From FEN-1219 sp964503125 (lineage in GTDB: Bacteria > Pseudomonadota > Gammaproteobacteria > Steroidobacterales > Rariloculaceae), in the NCBI GenBank assembly GCA_964503125.1, contig CAZCZE010000037.1, positions 1 to 64,000 of the forward strand: 64,000 nucleotides of DNA, written 5' to 3'. Positions 18,754-27,565 of the stretch are shown in pieces. A program made the position numbers and the translations under genes. The number at the start of each line of letters is the position of its first letter. Position 1 is the stretch's first letter. The notes under the pieces were generated by a model, which saw nothing but the letters and a program-made list of their open reading frames with translations, had not been told where the DNA came from and made no database searches.

Positions 18754-19596
18754 ATGGCTCCACACGATTACCGACAACGCCTTCGATCCCGGCGCCGGCG
18801 CGGCGTCGCGGCCGCGATCGCAGGGTTATGCCTCCTCGGCGTTGCGCTCGCGGATCCCCGTCCGTTTCGCGAATACCTCGCCGCCGAGTACCGCGACTTC
18901 GAGCGGCCGACCGACTATCGGGAGCCCGCCGAGTGGGTCTTCGGCCGGCTCATGTATCCCGAGGCCGGCTGGGGCGGGCAGTGGCAGCTCGGCGGCACGA
19001 GCTGGACGATCGACTACCCGCGCGGCGACCGCCACATCGCGGCGCTCGTGCGCCGGCTCAGCGTCATCAACGCGCGCTCGGTCGAGCAACCGGTCAACCT
19101 CGACGACGGCGACGACGTGTTCTATTGGCCCTGGCTCTATGCCGTCGAGGTCGGGCGGTGGGACTTGACCGACTCGCAGGCTGCGAAACTGCGCGAATAC
19201 CTGTTGCGCGGCGGGTTTCTCATGGTCGACGACTTCCACGGCACGAACCAGTGGGCCGTGTTCGCCGAGGGCATGCGCCGCGTCTTCCCCGACCGGCCGA
19301 TCGTCGACCTGCCCGACGACGATCCGATCTTCCATACTTTCTGGGATCTCGCCGATCGCGAGCAGATTCCCGGCTTACAGTTCGTCTACAGCGGGCGGAG
19401 ATGGGAATACGACGGCTTCGAAGCCCACTGGCGCGGCATCTACGACGACGAAGGCCGCGTCATGGTCGCGATCTGCCATAACATGGACTTGGGCGACGCC
19501 GTCGAGCATTCCGACACGCCGGAGTATCCCCAGGAATACTCGGCGATCGCGATGCGCACGTTCTTGAACTACATCATCTACGCGATGACGCATTAG
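18754..19596 (+). CDS. DUF4159 domain protein
   Basis: A 280-residue exported or anchored protein: a basic N-terminus, a hydrophobic segment (18-33), then a DUF4159 domain with the class I glutamine-amidotransferase-like fold but no obvious catalytic Cys. Marks: WVFGRLMYPEAGWGGQWQLG, LREYLLRGGFLMVDDFHGTN, FPDRPIVDLPDDDPIFHTFW. DUF4159 genes usually sit near MoxR/DUF58 genes; here it lies 1.6 kb from that cluster across the MATE gene, on the opposite strand. Confidence 0.9.
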   Translation: MAPHDYRQRLRSRRRRGVAAAIAGLCLLGVALADPRPFREYLAAEYRDFERPTDYREPAEWVFGRLMYPEAGWGGQWQLGGTSWTIDYPRGDRHIAALVRRLSVINARSVEQPVNLDDGDDVFYWPWLYAVEVGRWDLTDSQAAKLREYLLRGGFLMVDDFHGTNQWAVFAEGMRRVFPDRPIVDLPDDDPIFHTFWDLADREQIPGLQFVYSGRRWEYDGFEAHWRGIYDDEGRVMVAICHNMDLGDAVEHSDTPEYPQEYSAIAMRTFLNYIIYAMTH

Positions 19597-19607
19597 CCGC
19601 ACCCGGC

Positions 19608-20537
19608 ATGTCGATCGAGTTTCATCGGCGCATGCTGGCGGATCGCGTTCGCCACGAGGCGTTTCGCGCCGCGCTGAAGCAAGCGATTCGCCCCGGAGAA
19701 AGCGCCGTCGCGGATATCGGCGCCGGTTTGGGAGTGCTCGCGTTCTTCGCGCGCGAGCTCGGCGCACGCGAGGTCTGGCTCTACGACCCGGGGCCGGCGC
19801 TCGGCCTCGCCGAGGTCGTCGCAGCCCGCAACGGCATCGACGGGCTGCACTTCGTGCCCGCGCGCTCGCTCGACGTGGCCGACCCGCCGCGCGTCGACGT
19901 CGTCGTCGCCGAGGTGCTCGGCAACTTCGCCTACGAGGAAGACGTGCTCGAGACGCTGCGCGACGCGCAGCGGTTCCTCGTGCCCGGCGGCACGTTGATT
20001 CCGCAATCGATCGCGCAGTGGGCGGCTCCAGTCGTCACGGACCGTTTCGACCGCGACCTTACGACCTGGCGCCAAATCGGGTTCGGCCTCGACTGGTCCG
20101 ACGCCGAGCGCCTGACGCGTAACAACCTGTACGTGCACGCGATCGAGCCGGAGGATCTGTTGCCGCGCGGCGCCGAGCGGTGGGACGCGGTCGACTTCAC
20201 GGCTGCCATCGACAGCCGGCGCTCCGGGACCGCCGCGTGGCGCCTCGACGAGCCTCGAGTCGTCTACGGTTTCGCCCTCTGGTGGGAGTGCGCGCTGGCG
20301 CCCGGAGTGGTCTTGTCGACGAGTCCCTACTCCCCGCGAACCCATTGGGACCAGATCTACCTGCCGCTACTCGAGCCACTGGCTCTGCAGGCCGGCGACG
20401 AGCTCGCGCTGCGCGTCGAAACGGCGACGGGCGGCGACGAGAGCGGCATCGAGGTCCGGTGGACCGCCCGGCAGAGCCGTGGCCCTCTCGCCGTCACGGA
20501 GCAAGCGTTGTCGATCGGCGACGGCTTTCTCGGCTAG
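19608..20537 (+). CDS. Bacterial PRMT-like SAM methyltransferase
   Basis: A 309-residue class I methyltransferase with three hallmarks of protein arginine methyltransferases. Motif I is ADIGAGLGVLAFFARELGA (35-53). A double-E-type loop, AEVLGNFAYEED, has Glu at 102 and 111 with the eukaryotic spacing, and RFLVPGGTLIP follows. A THW loop, SPRTHWDQIYLPLLEP (242-257), is followed by the QAGDELAL beta-barrel strand, as in PRMT1 (THWKQ...G). The N-terminal HRRMLADRVRHEAFRAAL equals the PRMT ML.D..R...Y helix. No signal peptide. It lies 11 bases after the DUF4159 gene. The target, protein arginine or small molecule, is unknown. Confidence 0.83.
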   Translation: MSIEFHRRMLADRVRHEAFRAALKQAIRPGESAVADIGAGLGVLAFFARELGAREVWLYDPGPALGLAEVVAARNGIDGLHFVPARSLDVADPPRVDVVVAEVLGNFAYEEDVLETLRDAQRFLVPGGTLIPQSIAQWAAPVVTDRFDRDLTTWRQIGFGLDWSDAERLTRNNLYVHAIEPEDLLPRGAERWDAVDFTAAIDSRRSGTAAWRLDEPRVVYGFALWWECALAPGVVLSTSPYSPRTHWDQIYLPLLEPLALQAGDELALRVETATGGDESGIEVRWTARQSRGPLAVTEQALSIGDGFLG

Positions 20538-20799
20538 CGCGTTGCCTTGGCCCAACAGCCGGCGTCGCGCACCGACGTGGCCACGCGGTCTCATATCCTG
20601 GTGTAAGACCTACCAGTGTCCTAAAAACCACAAACGAGCATTGACGCTGGCAGCGTTCTTTTGCAGACTCCGCAATCACAAATCCCAGGCACCGAAGTTT
20701 GGGACGTGGCCGTGCTGCAACGTGCGGCCAAAGTGTTTGCGGGACGGTCACGGCGGATGACACGCGTGGACCGATTAATGGATCCAATTGGGAGTAAGC
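20538..20799 (+). other. Leader region of the second TonB receptor
   Basis: About 260 bases without a gene. The base composition falls in AT-richer patches (for example near 20600-20660) compatible with a promoter, but I cannot name boxes with confidence. GGGAG at 20790-20794 precedes ATG 20800. Confidence 0.35.
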
Positions 20800-23253
20800 A
20801 TGAAAGTCAATAAACTCCACGCAGCTGTCGTGGCGGCGCTAGCGGGCGCCGGCGGTCTCACTGGTCAAACTGCAACGGCCCAAGAGGGCTTGGAAGAAAT
20901 CGTCGTCACGGCGACGCGCCGTGAGCAAAACCTTCAGGACGTGCCCATCTCGATCGTCGCCGTGACCGGCGAGAACCTCGCGCTGCGCGGCCTCGATACG
21001 CTCGAGGAGCTCAGCCAGGGAGTTCCGAACATCGTCGCCACGGGCGGCGGCGGCGGCACGGCCGGCACGGCCTTCAGCGTGCGCGGCATACCGAACGTCG
21101 GCACCTACGTCGATGGAATCTGGCAGATCGACAGCGCGGGCACGCTCGTTCAGGAATTCGTCGACCTCGACCGCATCGAAGTGCTGCGCGGCCCGCAGGG
21201 CACGACCTTCGGCCGCGACTCCACGGGCGGCGCCATTCGCCTCTGGACCAAACGTCCCGGCGAGGAATTCGGCGGCACCGTCACGGCCACGGTCGGCTCG
21301 TTCGACCGGCGTGACGTCAAAGGCGTCATCGACGTGCCGTTGAGCGACACGGTGCTCACGAAGTGGACGGCCGCGAGCCTCTACCGCAATGGCTACATCA
21401 ACAACCAGACGACGGGCGACAAGGACGGCGGCGTCGATCAAAGCGTGTTCCGCGGCGACGTCCTGTGGAACCCGAGCGACAGCCTCTCGCTGCGATTCAA
21501 CTACCTGCGCAACGACAACGTGTTCACGGAGCCGAAAGTCGTCGATGCGATCTTCCGCACTTACGGCGACCCCGGCATCAACGACGTGATCGGCCTGCCC
21601 GAGTTCTACGGCACGGTGGCCGGCCTCCAGCCCTACAGCCCAGCCAACAATCAAGCGGGTTTCCCGGGCGGCCAAGTCGGCCAGTGGGAGAATCGCTCCA
21701 ATGTCAGGCTGCCGAACGAAATCCAGCAGGACCAGATCACGGTCGACATCAATTGGGACGTCGGTGATGCGCTCAGTGTCCAGTTCTTGACCGGCTATAC
21801 CGAGAACTTCAACAAGCTCTCGAACGACTGGGATGGTAGTCAGTACGACATCGTTTACGACTTGAACCAGCAGAAAAACGATCTGTTCAGCCAGGAGGTC
21901 CAATTCTCGGGCGGAGGAGACCGTCTGAGCTGGGTCGGCGGCGCCTACTACTGGGAGCAGACGAGCAGACGGCGCGAGACGCGCAACGTGGTCAGCGAGT
22001 TCTTCAACGGCGTCTACGACATCAACGACGTGCTGAACTCGCCGATTTGCACGGCTCCGGTCCCGGTCGGTCTGCGCAGCTGCAACCAGATCATCTTCGG
22101 CGCCAACGGCAACCCGGCTTTGGGCATCGCCGGCGCGGCCCAGCTGCGGGGCAACGGCTATGACCGGTTGCGCGCCGACAAGCGCGACGGCTACGCCGCG
22201 TTCGGCGAAGCCACCTTCTCCCTCACCGACACCCTCGATCTCGCGGTCGGCGTGCGCTACCACGACGAGAACGTCTACAGCGAGCAGTTCGTGTTCATCC
22301 CGGGTGTTTCCGCAGACCGGCCGATGGTCTCGAATCAGTGGCACGTCGGCGGCGATCCGTTCGCGGGCACGCCCGTGACTACGGGCTCGGGCGCACCGGT
22401 CGAGTTCAGCTACGACAAGGTCACGACCCGTCTGGCGCTGCAGAAGGATTTCCGCGACGGCCTCATGGGCTACGTGAGCTACGCCGAAGGGTTCAACTCG
22501 GGTGGAGTGGCCACGCCGACGATCCAAGGGGTGCGCGTACTACTGCCGTACAAGCCGCAGACGATCGAGACGTTCGAGGTCGGCCTGCGCTCCGACCTGG
22601 CCGATGGGCGAGTGCGCTTGAACGCCACGCTGTTCGACACGGGCTGGATAGACTTCCAGTCGGCCGGCGTCGTCTACGACGCCAACGGTCAGCAGGTGCC
22701 GCAGCTGCAGACGACGAACGTCGGCGACGCGGCGGCTAAGGGCATGGAGTTCGAGGTCACGTTCCTGCCGACCGAGAGCCTGATGATCAACTTCAACCTC
22801 GGTCTCCTCGACACGGAGTACACGGATCTCCCGCCGAACCAGCGAAGCGGTCACTTGGCCTGGACGAGCGCCACGGAGTTCCCGCGAGCCCCGGACCTGT
22901 CGTACAGCATTGGCTTCGAGCACACTGCAAATCTCGAGAGCGGCGGAACGTTCAAGACTCGGCTTGACTACAACTACCAGGATCAGTTCTGGCGCTTCGA
23001 GCCGTTCTTGCGCATGGACGCCTACCCGTCGATCCCTGCAGGAATCTACGACGAGAGCGGCGATTGGGGCATCGTCAACGCACGGTTCTCGTACCAGCCG
23101 GTAGACGGGGCTTGGGAGTTCTCGGTATTCGGGACCAATCTGACCAACGAGTACATGATCAACTCCGGCTTCTTCCACGGCATCTGGGGCTTCGACTTCG
23201 CCACGGTCGCGCGGCCGCGCGAGGCTGGGGCGTCGTTCAACTTCCGCTTCTGA
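20800..23253 (+). CDS. TonB-dependent outer-membrane receptor
   Basis: An 817-residue receptor. The signal peptide ends near ATAQ; a TonB box-like EEIVVTATRREQNLQDVPIS opens the plug, which has VLRGPQGTTFGRDSTGGAI, the standard plug motif. The barrel ends with ASFNFRF. The EIVVTA...LQDVPIS and RGPQGT.FG wording belongs to the large iron-complex/uncharacterised substrate class common in sphingomonads and Steroidobacter relatives. ATG 20800 after GGGAG is preferred over TTG 20788. Terminator at 23303-23336. Confidence 0.94.
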   Translation: MKVNKLHAAVVAALAGAGGLTGQTATAQEGLEEIVVTATRREQNLQDVPISIVAVTGENLALRGLDTLEELSQGVPNIVATGGGGGTAGTAFSVRGIPNVGTYVDGIWQIDSAGTLVQEFVDLDRIEVLRGPQGTTFGRDSTGGAIRLWTKRPGEEFGGTVTATVGSFDRRDVKGVIDVPLSDTVLTKWTAASLYRNGYINNQTTGDKDGGVDQSVFRGDVLWNPSDSLSLRFNYLRNDNVFTEPKVVDAIFRTYGDPGINDVIGLPEFYGTVAGLQPYSPANNQAGFPGGQVGQWENRSNVRLPNEIQQDQITVDINWDVGDALSVQFLTGYTENFNKLSNDWDGSQYDIVYDLNQQKNDLFSQEVQFSGGGDRLSWVGGAYYWEQTSRRRETRNVVSEFFNGVYDINDVLNSPICTAPVPVGLRSCNQIIFGANGNPALGIAGAAQLRGNGYDRLRADKRDGYAAFGEATFSLTDTLDLAVGVRYHDENVYSEQFVFIPGVSADRPMVSNQWHVGGDPFAGTPVTTGSGAPVEFSYDKVTTRLALQKDFRDGLMGYVSYAEGFNSGGVATPTIQGVRVLLPYKPQTIETFEVGLRSDLADGRVRLNATLFDTGWIDFQSAGVVYDANGQQVPQLQTTNVGDAAAKGMEFEVTFLPTESLMINFNLGLLDTEYTDLPPNQRSGHLAWTSATEFPRAPDLSYSIGFEHTANLESGGTFKTRLDYNYQDQFWRFEPFLRMDAYPSIPAGIYDESGDWGIVNARFSYQPVDGAWEFSVFGTNLTNEYMINSGFFHGIWGFDFATVARPREAGASFNFRF

Positions 23254-23302
23254 GCCTGAGCTAGTCGGTAGCGGTCAAACGCTGCCGACACTTCTCGAAC
23301 AG

Positions 23303-23336
23303 GGCGCCGGCGAGCAATCTCCGGCGCCTTTCTCTT
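23303..23336 (+). terminator. Rho-independent terminator of the second TonB receptor
   Basis: GGCGCCGG (23303-23310) pairs perfectly with CCGGCGCC (23321-23328) across a 10-nt loop, and is followed by TTTCTCTT. It lies 50 bases past the receptor stop, on its strand. Confidence 0.85.
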
Positions 23337-23380
23337 GGGCGCCTACGGCCGTCATGCGGGACGCGAGCGTGCAGTCCAGC

Positions 23381-23848
23381 TCAGGACGCCAGCGCCACGA
23401 TCTCCGCTGCGCGGTCATGAACCCCGACCGCGTCGCCCACCCTTTTGCCGGTCAGCGCCTTGGCGAGCGGCGCGGCCCAGCTCACGAGACCGCCGGCCGG
23501 ATCGGCTTCGTCCTCGCCGACGAGCTTGAACGCGCGCTCCTCGCCGTCGGCGAACCGCAGCGTGACGCGGACGCCGAAGCGCACGACGTCGGGCGCGGCT
23601 GTCGCCATCGGCACGACGCGCGCGCTCCCGCGCCGCTGCGTCCAGTAGCGTAGATCGCGCTCCACCCTCTTCCGCAACGGCGCGTCGCCGGCCGTCCGCG
23701 CCGCGCGCAGCTCGGCCTCGAGCGCCGCGACGCGCGCCTGAATCTGGGTGAAGCCCGCGGCCGTCACGAAATTCGGATGCGGGCTGACGACGAGCTCGGG
23801 CAACGGCTCGCCGGCGTCGTCCGTCTCCTTGACGAAAGCTCGGCTCAT
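23381..23848 (-). CDS. GreA/GreB family transcript elongation factor-like protein
   Basis: A 155-residue protein with the GreB-like opening MSRAFVKETDDAGEPLPELV, then SPHPNFVTAAGFTQIQARVA, an antiparallel coiled coil (residues about 25-70) and a C-terminal FKBP-like Gre domain (RFGVRVTLRFADGEERAFKL, SWAAPLAKALTGKRVGDAV). It should act in the RNA polymerase secondary channel to trigger cleavage of stalled transcripts. The coiled-coil tip acidic pair cannot be placed clearly, so a specialised Gre/Rnk-type role is possible. Follows the large esterase fusion convergently with the TonB receptor. Confidence 0.85.
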   Translation of the reverse strand: MSRAFVKETDDAGEPLPELVVSPHPNFVTAAGFTQIQARVAALEAELRAARTAGDAPLRKRVERDLRYWTQRRGSARVVPMATAAPDVVRFGVRVTLRFADGEERAFKLVGEDEADPAGGLVSWAAPLAKALTGKRVGDAVGVHDRAAEIVALAS

Positions 23849-23876
23849 AGCCGCCCGGTCGATCCGGCGGGTGCGG

Positions 23877-26800
23877 CTAGCGCCGCGCGCTCACGCGGCG
23901 CACGAACTCGAGCACCGGACCCGACAGCGACCGGTCGCCCGTGCCGACGGCATACGTCTCCGAGATGTGCGAGTGGCCCTTGAGATGCACGCGCTCGATC
24001 GGTTTGCCGGCCGCCGCGCGGGCGGCGACGAGCTTGTCGGTTTCCGCGCGGAACATGTCGGGGTCGAGCTCCGCGTCGTTGACGAACAGCGGCACGTCGG
24101 TCGCAACGAGCCCGAGCAGCGACGAGCGCTCGGGGTAGGTCGCGAGGTCCTCGCCGTAGTAGACCTTCCAGACGGACACCTCGGTGCCGAGGTCGTAGAA
24201 GCCCGACGTCAGCACCGCGCCCGCTAGACCTAAGTCGCGGCCGCGCTTCGCCGCGTCCCCGATGTAGTCGGCCACGTGCGCAGCGCCGGCCGAGTGCCCC
24301 CAGAGGACAATCTTGCTCGGGTCGCCGCCGTAATTCGCGACGTTGGCTCCGAGCCACGCGACCGCGGCCGTGAGATCCTCGATGCCCGACGGCCACGCGC
24401 TCTCCGGCGCAAGGCGATAGTTCATCGTCACGCCGACGAGGTTTTGGCCCACGGCCCAGAGCCCGATGTTGTCGTAGAACGGCGTGCCTTCGGTGTTCTT
24501 CGAGCCGCGTGCGAAACCGCCGCCGTGGACGAACACGACGACGGGCTTGCCGGCGCCGGGGTCGGGGTCGGGGGCCGTAAAGACATCGAGCACGTTGCGC
24601 TCGTGCGGCCCGTACTTGAGGTCGCGCGCGAGCGTGAGCCAGGCGTACGGCTGCTGCGGCGGGTGCAGCGGCGTGTAGAGCTCGCCGGTCTTCTGCGCAT
24701 CGATGCGCGCGCCGATGGCCTTGAGCTCCGCGGCGATCTCCGCGGGCATCCCCAAATCGACGGCCGTGCGCTGCGTCGTCGCAGCGCTGCTCGTGGGCGA
24801 CGGATTCGGCGCGCGCGTGCTCGTGACGCGGCCCGTGACGGGGTGCGGGTAGTGGAACGGAATCTCATAGACGGTCGGGAACATTTGGAACGTGAACGTC
24901 GGCGGCGTGTCCGGTGGATAGGTCCGGCTCGGGCCGGGGACGCCGCGGCCCGGATTGCGCGCCCAGCCGCCCTCGTAACCGGCGGTCCAGGTATTGAACG
25001 TGTGGTCGATGCTGAACTTCCAGACGCCGTCCTCTTTGACGAACTCGTTCTCGTAGAGCGACGCGCCCATCGACGCGCGTTGCCCGAAGTTGAGCTGCTG
25101 CATCATGCGCGACCGGGCCTTGGCGGCCTGCCCGTCGGACGCGACGTGGATCACGGCCTGGTACTGGACGTGGTTGCCGAGGCGGTTCTCGGTGGGCCCT
25201 TCCCGGCCGAACACGTTGAACAGAAACGCGCGCACGCGCTCGCGGCCGAGATACATGCCGCGCTGCGCGAGCTCGATCGAGCCCCCCGCCGCGAACAGGT
25301 TCGCGAGGTCGTTCCAGAGATTCTTGTCGAGGTAGTAGCCGTAGGCGCTCGTCAAGTTGTCGATCTCGTGGAAATCCTTGATGCGGCCGACCTGCCGCTC
25401 GGCTTCGGCGACGAGCACTTCGAGCTCGGGCTGCGGCTGCCGCCCGCGCGCGGCGCGCGGGACCGCGACGGGCGCGCGCACGGCGGCGATCGCGGCAGCG
25501 CTCGGCCGGCCGCGGGCCTCCGGGTAGCGCGGCGCGGCGCCCGACGCGGGGTTGTCGTAGTGGAACGGCGGGATGTGCGCCTTGGGATAGATCGCGTAGA
25601 CGCTCGTCGGCGGCCGATCGGGCGGCAGCTCGGCGCTCGCCGTGGGCGTGGGTCTAGCGTCGCCGGCCCAGCCCAACGCGTAGTCCGAGATGAAGGTCGG
25701 GAAGTAGACGAGATTCTTGATCTTCCAAACGCCGTTGTCCTTGACGAACGTGTTCTCGTAGACCCCTTCGCTCCACTCGCCGTGGCTCTCGAACACGCCC
25801 GTCATGTTGAGCTCGCGGCTGCGCGCTTTGGCCGTGCGGCCGTCGGGCGCGACGCTCACGACGACTTGGAGCTGGACGTGATCGAAGAGATCGCCGTCCG
25901 TAAGACCCACGGGCCCGAGCAGGCTCAAGAACTCGCGGACGCGCGCCTTGCCGACGTAGACGCCACGCTGCCCCATCTCGATGGTGCCGTCGGCGGCGAA
26001 GAGCTCCGCGACCTCGTCCCACATGCGCCGGTCGAAGTAGTAGCCGTAGATCTTTTGCAGGTTCTCGATGTCTTGCTCGTCGGCGAGGCGCTGCGCGCGC
26101 GCGGCGAGATCGGCGGCACGGTCGCGCACCGCGGGCGCGCGGGCACTGCGCGGCGGCAACGTCACGGTCGTCCAGGCGTGGCCGGCGTCGGTGACGCCCA
26201 AGTTCGTGTAGTGGAACGGCCCGACGCAGGCCGCCGGGAACCCGCCGCACGCCTCGTTGCGCGGGCGATCCGCGGGATGCGGCAAATTTCGCGGTCCGCG
26301 CGGCGCGGCTCCCGCCGGGCTCGGCTCTGGCGGCACCCAGCCCGTCGCGTACGGCGCGCCGAATCCCGAGTGGTAATCGAGATTGCTGATCTTCCAGACG
26401 CCGCCGACCTTCCGATAGGTCATCTCGTAGACGCCTTCGGCCCACGTCGCACCGCCGCCGAAGGTGCCGAACATGGCGAACGCGCGCCAGCGGCCTTTGG
26501 CCGTTTGCCCGCCCGGGTCGAGATGCACCACGGGCTGGATGTTCATGTGGTTGTAGAGGCGGTTGTCGACGAGCCCGTTGTCGCCGACCTGGCCGCCGCC
26601 GACGTTCATGTAGAGGTGCTTGCGGATGCTGTCGTAGCCCACGTAGGTGCCGGCCGGGTAATTGGCGACGGCGTCCTCCGTGTAGAGATCGGCGATGTCC
26701 TCCCATAGACCCTTGTCGACGTAGTAGCCGTACTTGCGCTGCAAGCGCTTGATGGCTGCGACGTCCTCGGCCGCGACGACCTGCGCCTCGAGCGCGTCGA

Positions 26801-26891
26801 GCCGCGCGTCGAGCGCGTCGTCCGTTTGTGCCTGCGCCGCCGCTGCCGCCAATAACAACGGAGCCACCACCCAACCGAAACGACCGACCAT
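23877..26891 (-). CDS. Secreted fusion of three NTF2/SnoaL-like modules and an alpha/beta-hydrolase
   Basis: A 1004-residue protein with a signal peptide (1-22). Three similar NTF2-like (SnoaL_4 type) modules occupy about 35-185, 265-410 and 480-640, each opening with a variant of one helix: YGYYVDKGLWEDIADLY, YGYYFDRRMWDEVAELF, YGYYLDKNLWNDLANLF. The C-terminal 290 residues form an esterase/lipase: oxyanion VFVHGGGFARGS near 790, nucleophile GHSAGAA near 866, Asp in NDAELDPD near 942 and His in LKGHSHISE near 970. Linkers are Pro-rich. Likely a periplasmic esterase acting on a bulky hydrophobic substrate bound or isomerised by the NTF2 modules; that is inference. Unusually long for either family. 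Confidence 0.86.
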   Translation of the reverse strand: MVGRFGWVVAPLLLAAAAAQAQTDDALDARLDALEAQVVAAEDVAAIKRLQRKYGYYVDKGLWEDIADLYTEDAVANYPAGTYVGYDSIRKHLYMNVGGGQVGDNGLVDNRLYNHMNIQPVVHLDPGGQTAKGRWRAFAMFGTFGGGATWAEGVYEMTYRKVGGVWKISNLDYHSGFGAPYATGWVPPEPSPAGAAPRGPRNLPHPADRPRNEACGGFPAACVGPFHYTNLGVTDAGHAWTTVTLPPRSARAPAVRDRAADLAARAQRLADEQDIENLQKIYGYYFDRRMWDEVAELFAADGTIEMGQRGVYVGKARVREFLSLLGPVGLTDGDLFDHVQLQVVVSVAPDGRTAKARSRELNMTGVFESHGEWSEGVYENTFVKDNGVWKIKNLVYFPTFISDYALGWAGDARPTPTASAELPPDRPPTSVYAIYPKAHIPPFHYDNPASGAAPRYPEARGRPSAAAIAAVRAPVAVPRAARGRQPQPELEVLVAEAERQVGRIKDFHEIDNLTSAYGYYLDKNLWNDLANLFAAGGSIELAQRGMYLGRERVRAFLFNVFGREGPTENRLGNHVQYQAVIHVASDGQAAKARSRMMQQLNFGQRASMGASLYENEFVKEDGVWKFSIDHTFNTWTAGYEGGWARNPGRGVPGPSRTYPPDTPPTFTFQMFPTVYEIPFHYPHPVTGRVTSTRAPNPSPTSSAATTQRTAVDLGMPAEIAAELKAIGARIDAQKTGELYTPLHPPQQPYAWLTLARDLKYGPHERNVLDVFTAPDPDPGAGKPVVVFVHGGGFARGSKNTEGTPFYDNIGLWAVGQNLVGVTMNYRLAPESAWPSGIEDLTAAVAWLGANVANYGGDPSKIVLWGHSAGAAHVADYIGDAAKRGRDLGLAGAVLTSGFYDLGTEVSVWKVYYGEDLATYPERSSLLGLVATDVPLFVNDAELDPDMFRAETDKLVAARAAAGKPIERVHLKGHSHISETYAVGTGDRSLSGPVLEFVRRVSARR

Positions 26892-27048
26892 CGTTATCTC
26901 CCGAAAACGCCGTGGAGTCGCAGTCTTGAGTCTGCCAGCGAGTTTCTAGCGAAACCAGCGAGTTTTGCCCCGAGGCCACGAGCGCGATCCCCTGCAGACT
27001 GGACGGCAGGGGTCGGCCTCCAGCCTATTTCCTGTAGTTACAACAATT

Positions 27049-27324
27049 ATGCGCATCACGTATGATCCGAACAAGCGCGCGAAGACGCTCGCAGAGCGGC
27101 GCGTGGATTTCGAGGATGCGGCCTTGGTATTCGCGGCAGAAACCTTCGAGGTCGAGGACATCAGGAAAGACTACGGCGAGCGGCGGGTTGTTTGTTTCGG
27201 CTACTTGCAGGACCGCCTCGTCGTTGTTGTGTACGCACCGCGTGGCGAAGACCGGCATATCATCAGCATGAGAAAGGCGAATGAAAGGGAAAAAGCGCGT
27301 ATCGCTGCCGCCTGTCAAGTCTGA
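27049..27324 (+). CDS. brnT: BrnT family toxin (RelE-like ribonuclease)
   Basis: A 91-residue BrnT toxin, an RNase of the RelE fold that blocks translation. Features: the N-terminal ITYDPNKRAKTLAERRVDFE (the family's D..K...N...H start, with Arg variants), RKDYGERRVVCFGYLQDRLV, and the C-terminal YAPRGEDRHIISMRKANERE. ATG 27049 sets the family N-terminus. TGTAGTTACA at 27033-27042 is an imperfect inverted repeat just before the start and may be an autoregulatory site. The antitoxin gene overlaps by 44 bases. Confidence 0.9.
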   Translation: MRITYDPNKRAKTLAERRVDFEDAALVFAAETFEVEDIRKDYGERRVVCFGYLQDRLVVVVYAPRGEDRHIISMRKANEREKARIAAACQV

Positions 27325-27556
27325 CCTCGCTCGACTGGACGCTCACGTCATCCAGCCCGAGGAATACGAGGACCTGCCGGAGCTGACGGATGAGATGCTC
27401 GCACGCGGCGTCTGGAAACGCGCCGGGCGGCCTATTTCTCAGAATCCGAAAAAGCTCATCACGCTTCGTTTGCCGGCCGACGTCATCGAGAAATGGCGAG
27501 CGACGGGTCCCGGCTGGCAGACGCGCATGGCCGCACGGCTCAGCAAAGTCCGTTGA
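27281..27556 (+). CDS. brnA: BrnA family antitoxin
   Basis: A 91-residue antitoxin: an acidic N-terminal toxin-binding half (EEYEDLPELTDEMLARG) and a C-terminal ribbon-helix-helix DNA-binding part with KKLITLRLPADVIEKWRATG and PGWQTRMAARL, the BrnA signature. It binds BrnT and represses the brnTA operon. Its start lies inside brnT, 44 bases before that stop, which fits the usual toxin-first order. Confidence 0.9.
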   Translation: MKGKKRVSLPPVKSDLARLDAHVIQPEEYEDLPELTDEMLARGVWKRAGRPISQNPKKLITLRLPADVIEKWRATGPGWQTRMAARLSKVR

Positions 27557-27565
27557 CGACCGGCC

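Noticed and set aside
20839..22527. 562-codon minus-strand frame over the second TonB receptor
   Set aside because: Shadow of the receptor; no start context or family similarity.
24276..26708. 810-codon plus-strand open frame opposite the esterase fusion
   Set aside because: Low-complexity Arg/Ala/Val product with no domain; the minus strand carries complete domains and a catalytic triad.
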